DNA of 64,000 bases from Lachnospiraceae bacterium. Lineage in GTDB: Bacteria > Bacillota > Clostridia > Lachnospirales > Lachnospiraceae. The stretch is taken from NCBI GenBank assembly GCA_004556655.1, contig SFGF01000004.1, positions 28,105 to 92,104 of the forward strand. Direction: 5' to 3'. The position numbers and the translations under genes are program-made. Of the stretch, positions 35,300-44,838 are shown in pieces (positions within the stretch are counted from its first letter, which is position 1; each line of letters begins with the position of its first letter). The notes under the pieces are model-generated. The model worked only from the letters and a program-made list of their open reading frames with translations. It ran no database searches and had not been told where the DNA came from.

Positions 35300-35679
35300 C
35301 CCTTTATCCTCCGTCCGATTCCGCAGCAGACTCTGACAACCTCATCTGCTTTCTCAGCCAAAACCGTACATACTCTCCCGCATGCCTCTCTCCATGCTCT
35401 CTCTTCCGCTTCCATGGGTACAATTCCGTAACCCACTTCGTCCGTTACCACAATAATCTTTGGATTTTTCTCACACAATTCTTTACCGAGAGAAAGAATA
35501 TCCTTTCCTTCTCTCAGCTGACGACGAATCAAAACATGAAAATCGTGTACAGCCGCCGCACACAATACTTCTTCCCAGGAACAGGACTTGCCGTCCGCCC
35601 AAATACTCTCATTCAGATGATATTCACGGGATGCATATTCTTTTTTTCCCTGATATGCCCCTCCAATAATAAGTTTCAT
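35296..35679 (-). CDS. Short CobU-like protein with altered P-loop
   Basis: 127 residues, against ~175-180 for CobU. The N terminus MKLIIGGAYQGKKEYA is the CobU P-loop position, but the invariant G-x-x-x-x-GK-S/T reads GGAYQGKKE, without Ser/Thr after the Lys. The second CobU motif is kept as VVTDEVGYGIVP, and the C terminus ends GRRIKG. The guanylylated-His region of CobU (RHR in the other copy) is missing. Possibly a regulatory or partner subunit of CobU, or a kinase-only remnant. It lies between cobS and cobC with 4-bp and 13-bp junctions, so it is conserved in the operon's translation. Confidence 0.75.
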   Translation of the reverse strand: MKLIIGGAYQGKKEYASREYHLNESIWADGKSCSWEEVLCAAAVHDFHVLIRRQLREGKDILSLGKELCEKNPKIIVVTDEVGYGIVPMEAEERAWREACGRVCTVLAEKADEVVRVCCGIGRRIKG

Positions 35680-35692
35680 AATATAATTCCTC

Positions 35693-36463
35693 TCAAATTC
35701 CCGGAATCAGTACTGCAATCACAGCTGTACATGCCATCAATAATTCACACAAAGATAAAAAACACCCTGCCAGATCCCCTGTTGTACCGCCAAAATATTT
35801 CATCGCATTTCGGTAATATCCCCAGAATACCAGAAATGCTGTCCCATAACAGATCAGCCCCAGTTTCCAGTCCAGTACCATCATAGCAGCGAAAATAAAA
35901 ATCAGATAAACTACCATCACAGCGATTACCTGTTTGTCCCTTGCCCCTCTTGCCATGGCGGAAACGGAACCTGTCTTTTTGGCTTTCGGAAAAACAATAA
36001 TCGCCAGAGCACTGAGTGTCCGAGAAAGGATAAAACTCAATCCGATGATTGGAAATACTCTTACGGTAGCCTGCGAGTACACACCAAAATAAAAGAGAAA
36101 ATATACACAACAGGTTATGATTGCAAATGCACCTGCATGGGAATCCTTTAGAATTTCCAGTCGTCTTTCTCTTTCCTGCCAGGAACTCATGGCATCTGCC
36201 GTATCCAGCAGACCGTCCAGATGAATCCCTCCTGTAATCAGCCAGGGAATCAATACAAGGATCACTGCATAAAAAATCGGATTCAATCCGATTTTTAATC
36301 CAAAGGTTCCAAAGCCCCAGGTCACTGCTCCGATCACAGCACCGATCCATGGAAAGAAGCACATCGCATACGCCATATTTTCTTCTGTCCACTCACATTG
36401 AGGCATGGGTATCTTGGAATACATGGAAAATGCTATTAAAAAGCTGTTATATAATTTCTTCAT
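35693..36463 (-). CDS. cobS: Adenosylcobinamide-GDP ribazoletransferase (cobalamin synthase)
   Basis: 256-residue membrane protein joining adenosylcobinamide-GDP and alpha-ribazole(-phosphate). Family motifs: FSMYSKIPMP, GGIHLDGLLDTADAMSS, LEILKDSHAGAFAII and GGTTGDLAGCFLSL. ATG 36463 (MKKLYNSFLIAFSMYS) sits 7 nt behind GGGAG; the frame up to 36487 overlaps cobU and is not needed. Confidence 0.95.
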   Translation of the reverse strand: MKKLYNSFLIAFSMYSKIPMPQCEWTEENMAYAMCFFPWIGAVIGAVTWGFGTFGLKIGLNPIFYAVILVLIPWLITGGIHLDGLLDTADAMSSWQERERRLEILKDSHAGAFAIITCCVYFLFYFGVYSQATVRVFPIIGLSFILSRTLSALAIIVFPKAKKTGSVSAMARGARDKQVIAVMVVYLIFIFAAMMVLDWKLGLICYGTAFLVFWGYYRNAMKYFGGTTGDLAGCFLSLCELLMACTAVIAVLIPGI

Positions 36464-36476
36464 CTGTTGTCTCCCA

Positions 36477-37010
36477 TCACATTCCATTCTTGTTCGGCAT
36501 TTTTATCGGAACAGGAATTCCATAGACTACTTCCGTCACCCGGTCCGCCATTCGCCCCATCTGCTGATTGATTTCTCCCAGATATGACAAATATCTCATG
36601 GTATCGGGATCATAGGTGATTCCGTCGGAAAATACCTCGTTTGTCACTACCACAAGGTTGCGAACCTTTTTTCTCAGATTCTCAATTCCGTCAAGAATCT
36701 GTTCAGGCGTATCTTCCCCTGCTCCCTGCTCCTGATACATCTCATTTGCAGTCAGATTGGACATACATTCCAAGAGCACATCCGCATCATTGGGCAATTC
36801 CAGACTTCGCAGTCCGGTGTAACATTCAATCGTTGAAAACTTTTTTTCTTTTCTCATTTCCCTGTGCCGTTGGATTCTTTTGTGACTTTCTTCGTCAAAC
36901 GGATACATGGTCGCTATGTAAACCCTGTTATTTCCCTGAAAATCAAGAATACATTGCTCAGCATAGGCAGATTTACCGCTGCCGCTGCCGCCTGTAATCA
37001 AATGAAACAT
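36477..37010 (-). CDS. cobU: Adenosylcobinamide kinase / adenosylcobinamide-phosphate guanylyltransferase
   Basis: 177 residues, full length. P-loop LITGGSGSGKSAYAE, the guanylylated-His region KRIQRHREMR, and VVVTNEVFSDGITYDPDTMRYL. Phosphorylates adenosylcobinamide and transfers GMP to it. Between cobT and cobS. Confidence 0.95.
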   Translation of the reverse strand: MFHLITGGSGSGKSAYAEQCILDFQGNNRVYIATMYPFDEESHKRIQRHREMRKEKKFSTIECYTGLRSLELPNDADVLLECMSNLTANEMYQEQGAGEDTPEQILDGIENLRKKVRNLVVVTNEVFSDGITYDPDTMRYLSYLGEINQQMGRMADRVTEVVYGIPVPIKMPNKNGM

Positions 37011-37022
37011 AATCTGTCTCCT

Positions 37023-38072
37023 CTAAGTAAGCGGTACATAATTTTCCATATCATTATCAGCAAATGTACACATACCATAATACACTGCCAATGCCATATC
37101 GATCAATGGATACACCGCAACAGCACCGGTTCCTTCTCCCAGACACATATCACAGTCCAGAAAAACAGGGATTCCGATCGCATCCAGAATCATATTAGCC
37201 GCCGGTTCCTTAGATTTATGAGAAGTAATCACATAATCTTTCACCATCGGGCACATACGGATTGCACAAAGTGCTGCCACACAAGAAATAAAACCATCTG
37301 CCAGCACCGGCAGATGCAAAGCGGCACCGCCAATAAACACTCCGGTAAGTCCGGCAATATCCAATCCGCCCACTTTTGCGATTACATCCACCACATCTTC
37401 CTTATCCGGATGATGCAGTTTTATGGCTTTTTTAATTGCTGAAATCTTTTTTTCGAGTCCTTCACTGGAAAGTCCTGCTCCTCTTCCTGTCACCTTTTCC
37501 AGATCAACATCGAGAAGAACAGAAGTGATTGCGCTGCTTGTGGTGGTATTTCCGATCCCCATCTCACCAGTAGCCAGAATTCCATAACCTTTCTCTTTCA
37601 GTTCTTCTACCATGGAAATGCCGACTTCAATAGCTCGAACCGCTTCCTCTCTGGTCATGGCAGGTTCCTTCACCATATTTTTGGTTCCGTAGGCAATTTT
37701 TCTATTGATGATCTTACTGTCTGTGGCAATTCCGATATCCACCGGGAAAATATCAGCCCCTGCCTGTCGGCAGAGAATACCTGCCGTTGCTTTTTCCTGG
37801 AGAAAATTCTCCGATACGATCAAAGTCACTTCCTGACCGGACTGTGTGACGCCTTCTTCTACCACACCATTATCCGCACACATGACCACCAGTCCTTTTT
37901 TTCCGATATTCACCCGGGCAGTACCTGTCATTCCGGCAATACGGACTACCGTATCCTGCAATCTTCCCAGACTGTGCAGTGGGATCGCTATATTATTCCA
38001 ATGCACCCATGCCTGTTCCATGGCTTCCCGGTCTGCCGGTCTGATCTGTTGCAATGCCTCTTCCAGCTTCAT
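37023..38072 (-). CDS. cobT: Nicotinate-nucleotide:dimethylbenzimidazole phosphoribosyltransferase
   Basis: Activates the lower-ligand base as alpha-ribazole phosphate. 349 residues with the signatures MCADNGVVEEGVTQSGQEVT, GEMGIGNTTTSSAI, GLDIAGLTGVFIGGAAL and EGTGAVAVYPLID containing the C-terminal catalytic Glu. Ligand preference (benzimidazole or other base) cannot be read from sequence. ATGA overlap with cbiA upstream. Confidence 0.96.
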   Translation of the reverse strand: MKLEEALQQIRPADREAMEQAWVHWNNIAIPLHSLGRLQDTVVRIAGMTGTARVNIGKKGLVVMCADNGVVEEGVTQSGQEVTLIVSENFLQEKATAGILCRQAGADIFPVDIGIATDSKIINRKIAYGTKNMVKEPAMTREEAVRAIEVGISMVEELKEKGYGILATGEMGIGNTTTSSAITSVLLDVDLEKVTGRGAGLSSEGLEKKISAIKKAIKLHHPDKEDVVDVIAKVGGLDIAGLTGVFIGGAALHLPVLADGFISCVAALCAIRMCPMVKDYVITSHKSKEPAANMILDAIGIPVFLDCDMCLGEGTGAVAVYPLIDMALAVYYGMCTFADNDMENYVPLT

Positions 38073-39460
38073 ATTTTCTCCATCCTTTCGCAGTCATTTT
38101 TATATCTCTCACATGCTTTCAAAAATGCTTCCGGCACTTTTTTATTACCATAATAATACAAATGTGGGAATCCTACCATACATTTTTCATCACTATGGAT
38201 ACATCTCCATCCACGTTTACTCAGAGGTTTCCTCGCTGCAAAATCTTCACCGCAGCTTTCGGAATCAAAATAATGAAATTCGTGTGCGGGAATCCTTCCA
38301 ACCTTTTCACCAAAACAGTCCCCTTCTTCCAGCATAATATATCCGAATCGAGTCAGCTTAGGTGTCCGATACGCTTTACCGTCGATCATTCCCACCATAG
38401 GCCACACATTTCCTTCCATGTCTTCCATTTCATTATGAAGATACATAAATCCACCGCACTCTGCCATATGAGGAAGCCCTTTTTTCAACGCCTCTCTGAC
38501 AGACCGGCACATGGATCTGTTTTCACTGAGCTGCTTTGCATACAATTCCGGATAACCTCCATTTAGTATCAGTCCCTGTATGTGATCCGGAAGTTTACTG
38601 TCATGAATCGGGGAAAACTCCACCAGCTGTGCGCCCATTTTTCTGAGTAATTCCAGATTATCCTCATAAAAAAAGCAAAATGCCTCATCTCTCGCTACAG
38701 CAATACGTACCGGATATTCTACCTGATAGATTTCCGGTTCTTTTATCTCCTCATATGTTTCTGCGGTCTGTGCCAGACGGATCAAACCGTCCAGATCCAC
38801 AGATTTTTCTATTACTTTTGAAAACTCCTGCAGCTTTTTCTGAATATCCCTGATTTCTTCCGGCATCACCAGACCAAGATGGCGGCTTTCCAGCATACAA
38901 TCTTTTACCACAGGGACATAACCGTATACGGTTACCGGAAGCTGTGACTCAATCATTTCTTTCATCCGGGGATACATCATAGGAGAAATCTGATTCAAAA
39001 TCACTCCTCTGATTCTGCTGTCCTTTTTGTATTCCAGGAACCCCTTGATATATGGCACTGCCGATACACTCAACCCTTTACAGTTTACTATAAACACCGC
39101 CGGTGTCTCTGTTTTGACCGCCACATCATAAGCGCTTGCTTCGGTCGAAATACCTGCCAGACCATCATAATATCCCATTACTCCCTCAATCACAGAGATT
39201 TCACAGTCAGACGCATTTTTGGCGAGAAGATATCTCACAGTCTCTTCATCAACAAAAAAAGTGTCCAGATTTCTGCTTTTTGTACCAATCACTTTACTGT
39301 GAAACATGGGATCAATGTAATCCGGCCCACATTTAAATGATGCAATCTGTAATCCCCGGTTTTTCAGTGCCTGCAGTATTCCACAGGTAATCAGTGTTTT
39401 TCCGCTCCCACTGGCTGCCGCACCGATCAGAAACCGGGGGATGCTTTTTTTATTCTCCAT
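38069..39460 (-). CDS. cbiA: Cobyrinate a,c-diamide synthase
   Basis: Amidates the a- and c-carboxylates using glutamine and ATP. 463 residues: P-loop IGAAASGSGKTLITCGILQAL, CGPDYIDPMFH, EGVMGYYDG, and a C-terminal glutamine amidotransferase domain with nucleophile Cys in MAECGGFMYL and His near PAHEFHYFD. Overlaps the CbiJ-CbiE-CbiT gene by 11 bp and cobT by 4 bp. Confidence 0.96.
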   Translation of the reverse strand: MENKKSIPRFLIGAAASGSGKTLITCGILQALKNRGLQIASFKCGPDYIDPMFHSKVIGTKSRNLDTFFVDEETVRYLLAKNASDCEISVIEGVMGYYDGLAGISTEASAYDVAVKTETPAVFIVNCKGLSVSAVPYIKGFLEYKKDSRIRGVILNQISPMMYPRMKEMIESQLPVTVYGYVPVVKDCMLESRHLGLVMPEEIRDIQKKLQEFSKVIEKSVDLDGLIRLAQTAETYEEIKEPEIYQVEYPVRIAVARDEAFCFFYEDNLELLRKMGAQLVEFSPIHDSKLPDHIQGLILNGGYPELYAKQLSENRSMCRSVREALKKGLPHMAECGGFMYLHNEMEDMEGNVWPMVGMIDGKAYRTPKLTRFGYIMLEEGDCFGEKVGRIPAHEFHYFDSESCGEDFAARKPLSKRGWRCIHSDEKCMVGFPHLYYYGNKKVPEAFLKACERYKNDCERMEKI

Positions 39461-41546
39461 TTTCTGCTCCTGTAAACGAAATCACATAAACCGGATTCTG
39501 CCCCATCATTAAATGATAAGGACCCGCTTTCTTTCCTTTTGCCACATTGACCTGAGCGATATCCACATCCTTCAGAGGAAGAGTACGGATACATTCCATG
39601 GCTTCTGCCACCGTCTCCAGAGTGATACAGTTGATTACCACCCGAATAGCAGGGTTTTTTTGAAGTAACAGTTCCAGAATCATCTTTAGATTTCCTGAAG
39701 ATCCACCGATAAAAGCGTGCGTCGGTGCCGGCAGTGGCATGCATGCTTCCGGTGCCAGTCCCGAAATAATTTCCAGATTGTCTGTACGGAATTTAATCTT
39801 ATTCTTTTTGATCAGTTCTACTGCTTCTTCTTTTTTTTCAATTGCCCATACTTTTCCGTCCACTGCCTGAAGAGCCATCTCCACGGAAACAGAACCGGTA
39901 CCGGCACCAACATCATAGATCAGAGCATCTTTGGTTAGACGTAGCTTTGAAAGTGAAATACTTCTCACTTCTTCTTTTGTCATAGGCACCTTATCCCTCA
40001 GAAATTCCTCATCACAGATTCCATGAGTAACCACCGATTTGTTGCTTTCTTTTCGTTCCAAAAGGATCACACTCAGAGGATCTGTCTCCATCTCCTGAAA
40101 ATCTGCAGCCCGTCCTTCTGTTATCTTTTCATCCGGGTAAGAGAGGCGTTCTCCTATAGTCACTCTTACCTCTCCCATGCCGTACATCGTAAGCTTACGG
40201 CATAGTGCGGCTGTTCCGCTCTTGTCCCCGATAATTGCAAATATTCTGGGATGCTGTTGTAAAAGCCCCACTATATTTCTGTATCTGCCGTGGAGACTTA
40301 CCGGCATCACATCCTCCCAGGGAGTCTTCAATCTTCCACAAAAATAAATCATAGAAGAAATACCGCAGCAGACATTGATCTTTGCATCCGGAAGCTCAGT
40401 TTTCAGAATATCCAGAAGCTTTTTAGCACCGCTGTAAAATCCCACATCACCGGACAATGCCACTGCAATCTTTCGATATTCCGTATGTTCTTTTATATAA
40501 CTGCTGATTTCCCCAGGACGATAAGATACGAATCTTGCCTGATCAGGCTGAGCAGTATCTTCCAGCATTCTTCCGGCCCCGATCAAAAGATCCGCTTCTT
40601 TTAGCGCCTGCTTACCTTCTATTGTAAGCGTGCCCTCATTTCCCATTCCGATTCCAACCACAGAAATCTGCCGAATCTTCTGTTCCTCTTTCTTCGTTTC
40701 CTCCCGATCTATTTTATGTTCTTCGATGCTGCTATTTTCCGTATTGTCTTTAAGATCCCATCGATTTCTCAGATACTCCAGACACTCCTGCAGACTATAT
40801 CCTTCTTCCTTAACAGGACGGCCAATAATTACAAGTCCACAGCCGGTCTCTCTGGCTGCCAGATATTTTTCCATAAAACCTCCGGCTTTTCCGGACTCTT
40901 TCGTCACCATCCAGGCTGCATTCACCTGTCGTATCATGGCTCTGTTCATTTCCTGCGAAAAAGGTCCCTGCATACAGATCAAATGTTTTCCTTCAAATCC
41001 AAGCGCTGCACAGGATTTGATTACTTCCAGAAGGGAAAGTACTCTGGCATAAATTCTCTCCTGATAATTTGTCAGGGAAGTATAAGAAGCCAGCTCCTTG
41101 CTTCCCGTAGTCACAAGAATATTTCCACTGGTATTTTCCAGAAACTCTACTGCTTCCCTTATTCCCTTTACATAAACAATCTGATGTTCCTTTATTCCCG
41201 AAACCGGATCCTGTACTGCTTCCGGAAGTTCTTCAGATTCTCCACGGACCACTCTCAGATAAGCCGTCCCTGTGCGAATGCATGCGGCCTGTATGTTTTC
41301 TGTCACAATCTGTGCGTACGGATGGGTCGCATCAATGACCAGACCATCCTGAATCTGTATCATGAGCTGTTCCATCTCCTGCTCATCAAGACGATGGTGA
41401 GAAATATCCAAATACTCTCCCTGAGGAAGAAGACTCTCGCCATACTCCGTCGCTACACAGACTCTTGTATTTACATGATGTTCATTTAAATATTCTGCTA
41501 TGGTACGGCCTTCCACCGTTCCTGCAAATAAAAGAACTTTATACAT
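39450..41546 (-). CDS. cbiJ-cbiE-cbiT: Three-domain fusion CbiJ-CbiE-CbiT
   Basis: 698 residues. Residues 1-~255: precorrin-6A reductase (LLFAGTVEGRTIAEYL, VIDATHPYAQIVTENI, TTGSKELASY, CMQGPFSQEMN). A charged linker, ~262-290 (EEHKIDREETKKEEQK). Residues ~292-490: C5-methyltransferase CbiE (VVGIGMGNEGTLTIEGKQAL, VALSGDVGFYSGAKKL). Residues ~500-698: C15-methyltransferase/decarboxylase CbiT (TKEEVRSISLSKLRL, YDVGAGTGSVSVEMAL, FIGGSSGNLKMIL). CbiE-CbiT fusions (CobL-like) are well known; addition of the reductase puts three consecutive steps in one chain. Overlaps cbiH by 8 bp and cbiA by 11 bp. Confidence 0.93.
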   Translation of the reverse strand: MYKVLLFAGTVEGRTIAEYLNEHHVNTRVCVATEYGESLLPQGEYLDISHHRLDEQEMEQLMIQIQDGLVIDATHPYAQIVTENIQAACIRTGTAYLRVVRGESEELPEAVQDPVSGIKEHQIVYVKGIREAVEFLENTSGNILVTTGSKELASYTSLTNYQERIYARVLSLLEVIKSCAALGFEGKHLICMQGPFSQEMNRAMIRQVNAAWMVTKESGKAGGFMEKYLAARETGCGLVIIGRPVKEEGYSLQECLEYLRNRWDLKDNTENSSIEEHKIDREETKKEEQKIRQISVVGIGMGNEGTLTIEGKQALKEADLLIGAGRMLEDTAQPDQARFVSYRPGEISSYIKEHTEYRKIAVALSGDVGFYSGAKKLLDILKTELPDAKINVCCGISSMIYFCGRLKTPWEDVMPVSLHGRYRNIVGLLQQHPRIFAIIGDKSGTAALCRKLTMYGMGEVRVTIGERLSYPDEKITEGRAADFQEMETDPLSVILLERKESNKSVVTHGICDEEFLRDKVPMTKEEVRSISLSKLRLTKDALIYDVGAGTGSVSVEMALQAVDGKVWAIEKKEEAVELIKKNKIKFRTDNLEIISGLAPEACMPLPAPTHAFIGGSSGNLKMILELLLQKNPAIRVVINCITLETVAEAMECIRTLPLKDVDIAQVNVAKGKKAGPYHLMMGQNPVYVISFTGAENGE

Positions 41547-42270
41547 TTTTATACCCTCTGGGCGTTACCATTTTTCCATTAATTTCTTTTGTCTGAGAAT
41601 TACCGATCCAAACCGTGGTAAACATATCTACCTGGGTATCCCGTAGTTCCCGCAGGCTCAAAACTTTCCAGTTTTCTCCTTCTCTTCCAATATAGCTTAC
41701 GATTCCACAGACCGTATCCGGTGATTTGTATTGCATCATCAGATCACAGGCTTTCTGCAGATAATCATGCCGCTTTTTACTGGAAGGATTATACAGACAG
41801 ATTACAAAGTCCGCCTTGGATGCTCCCAGAAGCCGTGCCTCAATCTTCTCCCATGGAGTAAGAAGATCACTGAGACTGATCAGACAAAAATCATGAATCA
41901 GCGGAGCTCCCAGAACTGCTGCACCTCCTGTAGCCGCTGTAACCCCCGGAATGATCTCAAGTTCTACATCAGGATAATTTACTCCCACTTCATACATCAG
42001 ACCTGACATACCATAGACTCCGGCGTCTCCGCTGCAGATCATGGAAACTGTTTTTCCTTTCTTTGCTTCCTCAAAAGCCATCACACACCGATCCACTTCT
42101 TTTTTCATCGGTGTTGTAAGAAATTCTTTTCCTGCAAAATGTTCTTTTACCAGATCTACATAAACGGTATAGCCGATGATCACATCACTTTTTTCCATTG
42201 CATGAATCGCCTTCAGAGTCATCTGTTCATACTCTCCCGGTCCGATTCCTATTACATATAATTTATTCAA
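41539..42270 (-). CDS. cbiH: Cobalt-precorrin-3 C17-methyltransferase
   Basis: SAM-dependent methylation with ring contraction. About 243 residues: YVIGIGPGEYEQMTLKAI, GYTVYVDLV, VSMICSGDAGVYGMSGLMYE, VTAATGGAAVLGAPLIHDFCLISLSDLLTPW and LYNPSSKKR. The start is either TTG 42270, 8 nt behind GGAG, or GTG 42279, which overlaps that site; I prefer TTG. Overlaps cbiG and the CbiJET gene. Confidence 0.94.
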   Translation of the reverse strand: MNKLYVIGIGPGEYEQMTLKAIHAMEKSDVIIGYTVYVDLVKEHFAGKEFLTTPMKKEVDRCVMAFEEAKKGKTVSMICSGDAGVYGMSGLMYEVGVNYPDVELEIIPGVTAATGGAAVLGAPLIHDFCLISLSDLLTPWEKIEARLLGASKADFVICLYNPSSKKRHDYLQKACDLMMQYKSPDTVCGIVSYIGREGENWKVLSLRELRDTQVDMFTTVWIGNSQTKEINGKMVTPRGYKNV

Positions 42271-43324
42271 AATCCACACTCCAATCTTCTACGGCACACG
42301 CCACGGTAACACCGTTTCCTGCCTGTTTTTTTACGAGCAGTGTTCCATGTCCACTTGCCAGACATGCACTTCTCTCACATACATTGTCCACACCGGTAAT
42401 CCTGTTTACAAAAATGGAAGGTGTAAATTCTCCTTCCAGCTGCCCAAGCTCCTCGCCCGTATAGGTAAGCAGCGGCAGCTGCCATTTTTCACAGAATGCT
42501 TTCAATCCCGGTTCCTCTTTTTTCAAATCAATACTCGCTACCTGCCTGACAGCCTGTGGAAAAATCCTATGCTGTTCCAGTACCAGGCGAACCTGCTCTT
42601 CGATCACTTCTTCCGGCATCCCCTTTTTACATCCAATTCCCAATGTAATCGTCTTCGGAATCAAATGAAGAACCTGCTGATCCGGCAGCTGTATCCAGAA
42701 TGTCGCCTGACGACCATCCGGACTTGTCGCTTTTGAAAACAAGAGTTCCGGAAATACCTTCTGATTTTCTTTTTCAAAATATCCCTGTCCGGCTCCGGCA
42801 TTCAGGCGGATATCCTGAAGGACCAACGCAGATACTTCTTTTGCCAGCCTCATATCGGATATCGCCAGATGATTTTTCCTGGCGAATACATCCACGGCAA
42901 AATGATGATTCACATCCGTAGCTGTAGTAATCACCGGAATCGCTCCGATTTCTCCTGCAAGCCAGCAAGCCAGTTCATTGGCGCCACCCAGATGACCGGA
43001 AAGCAAAGGGATCACAAAACTTCCCTTTTCATCCAGTACCAGTACCGCAGGATCCGTCTTTTTACTTTTCACAAACGGTGCGATGGTGCGTACCGCAATT
43101 CCGGATGCACCAATAAAAATCACCCCACCTGCATCCGGAATCCATTCTTCTGCCCATTGACTGAGACTTTCTTCCACCTGAATGATATCACCGTTATCAG
43201 GTGCCTTTACATATTTACTTTTCAAAAAAGCTTTCGTCTCGAATCCATGCTTTGAAGCTGTCATTTGCAGCCGCTTTTCCATTTCCCATCCATTTCGGGT
43301 AAATGCTATCAGAATCAGTTTCAT
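42263..43324 (-). CDS. cbiG: Cobalt-precorrin-5A hydrolase
   Basis: Opens the delta-lactone and releases acetaldehyde. 353 residues with the central CbiG_N motif LIPLLSGHLGGANELA (here VIPLLSGHLGGANE), FIGASGIAVRTIAPF, TDVNHHFAVDVFARKN, and the C-terminal CobE-like domain (TITLGIGCKKGMPEEVIEE). Between cbiF and cbiH. Confidence 0.95.
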   Translation of the reverse strand: MKLILIAFTRNGWEMEKRLQMTASKHGFETKAFLKSKYVKAPDNGDIIQVEESLSQWAEEWIPDAGGVIFIGASGIAVRTIAPFVKSKKTDPAVLVLDEKGSFVIPLLSGHLGGANELACWLAGEIGAIPVITTATDVNHHFAVDVFARKNHLAISDMRLAKEVSALVLQDIRLNAGAGQGYFEKENQKVFPELLFSKATSPDGRQATFWIQLPDQQVLHLIPKTITLGIGCKKGMPEEVIEEQVRLVLEQHRIFPQAVRQVASIDLKKEEPGLKAFCEKWQLPLLTYTGEELGQLEGEFTPSIFVNRITGVDNVCERSACLASGHGTLLVKKQAGNGVTVACAVEDWSVDFE

Positions 43325-43330
43325 TTATCT

Positions 43331-44101
43331 TCATTCTTTCTCTGAAATACTTGCTTCACGAAATTCTGTCGTAAATGCCGGATTATAAAGCTCTGATCTG
43401 TTATAATGGCTATGCTTTACCACATCTCCGATGATCATCAATGCAGTTTTCGTAATCTGATTTTCTCTGGCTGTCTTTGCCAGTGTACCTACTGTACAGA
43501 TAAACTTCTTTTCATCCTCCCAGGTTGCCTTATACACTATGGCTGCCGGAGTATCTTCAGAATATCCTCCCTCGATCAGACGTCTGCTCAATTCTTCCAA
43601 CATGCCTGTACTTAAGAATACAACCATAGTAGCATGGTGAGCCGCAAAAGATTCAATACTTTCTTTCTCCGGTACAGGAGTTCTTCCTGCCATTCTTGTG
43701 ATGATCACGCTTTGTGATACATCCGGAAGCGTATACTCCAGATTCAATGCCGAAGCTGCTCCGCAAAATGAACTGACACCCGGACAATAATCAAACAGAA
43801 TCCTCTTTTCTTCCAGAACATCCATCTGTTCCCGAATCGCTCCATATAAGGAAGGATCTCCCGTATGAAGACGAACGGTGGTAAGACCCTGTTCTTCTGC
43901 CTCAAACATAACATCCAGCACTTCTTCCAGCGTCATCTTTGCGCTGTTATATATCCGGCATCCCGCCTTTGCATAATCCAAAAGCTGAGGATTGACCAGG
44001 GAACCGGCATAGATGATCACATCTGCTTCCTCTAAAAATTTTTTCCCCCGAAGGGTAATCAGATCCGGTGCTCCGGAACCTGCTCCTACAAAATGTACCA
44101 T
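43331..44101 (-). CDS. cbiF: Cobalt-precorrin-4 C11-methyltransferase
   Basis: 256 residues: VHFVGAGSGAPDLITLRGKKFLEEAD, TVRLHTGDPSLYGAIREQM, SFCGAASALNLEYTLPDVSQSVIITRMAGRTPVP and ATMVVFLSTGM. SAM-dependent methylation at C-11. Good GGAG 6 nt before the ATG; 45 bp after cbiL, the largest gap between the early methyltransferase genes. Confidence 0.96.
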   Translation of the reverse strand: MVHFVGAGSGAPDLITLRGKKFLEEADVIIYAGSLVNPQLLDYAKAGCRIYNSAKMTLEEVLDVMFEAEEQGLTTVRLHTGDPSLYGAIREQMDVLEEKRILFDYCPGVSSFCGAASALNLEYTLPDVSQSVIITRMAGRTPVPEKESIESFAAHHATMVVFLSTGMLEELSRRLIEGGYSEDTPAAIVYKATWEDEKKFICTVGTLAKTARENQITKTALMIIGDVVKHSHYNRSELYNPAFTTEFREASISEKE

Positions 44102-44146
44102 ACTGTTCTCCTTACTGTCTTTTCATTCCATCTATTTCTTTTCGTT

Positions 44147-44836
44147 TTATTCTTTCACAATAATCAACGAATAATATCCTGCACTTTCCGGTATCTCCTG
44201 AGCACTCTCATAGATCTTTTCGTCCGGCATTCCACAGTTTTCTATCATAACCGCCTTCTGACCGCTTCTTATGATGCTCTCCCGAACTTCTTTCATTTTC
44301 CGTCCGGTCTTCATCAACACTTTTGTTCCCGGCATTTTTAAAATCTCGTCCATTTCCTGGGCTTTGTAAGTAGCCGGAATTACATGAAGCGGTTCTGCCA
44401 TCTCCACAAGCCCCATATTCAGACGGGCTGCCACTGCACAAAAAGAAGTAATACCACTTACAATCTCTGCTTTATACCCACGTTCTAAAATCCGTTTATG
44501 CACGTAAAGATAGGTAGAGTACACGGTAGGATCTCCTAACGTAAGAAATACTACATTCTTCCCCTGTCTCAGATAATCTTCCACATCATCCGCAGCTTTC
44601 TTATGATTTGCCTCCAGCACTGCTTTTTCCTTTGTCATAGGCATTGCCACCGGAATCAGTGTTTTCGAATCCAGTCCATCATAGACCCCCTTAACGATCT
44701 GATAAGCCACACTGGCTTTGATATCATTTCCGGGCACAGCAATTACTTCATTTTCCTGTATCAGCCGCAATGCTTTCAAAGTCAAAAGTTCCGGATCTCC
44801 CGGGCCTACACCCAGTCCATATAATTTTCCCTGCAT
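44147..44836 (-). CDS. cbiL: Cobalt-precorrin-2 C20-methyltransferase
   Basis: 229 residues: LYGLGVGPGDPELLTLKAL, NVVFLTLGDPTVYSTYLYV, GITSFCAVAARLNMGLVE and VLMKTGRKM. First methylation after cobalt insertion by CbiK. ATG 5 nt behind GGAGG, inside the end of cbiD. Confidence 0.96.
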   Translation of the reverse strand: MQGKLYGLGVGPGDPELLTLKALRLIQENEVIAVPGNDIKASVAYQIVKGVYDGLDSKTLIPVAMPMTKEKAVLEANHKKAADDVEDYLRQGKNVVFLTLGDPTVYSTYLYVHKRILERGYKAEIVSGITSFCAVAARLNMGLVEMAEPLHVIPATYKAQEMDEILKMPGTKVLMKTGRKMKEVRESIIRSGQKAVMIENCGMPDEKIYESAQEIPESAGYYSLIIVKE

Positions 44837-44838
44837 AA

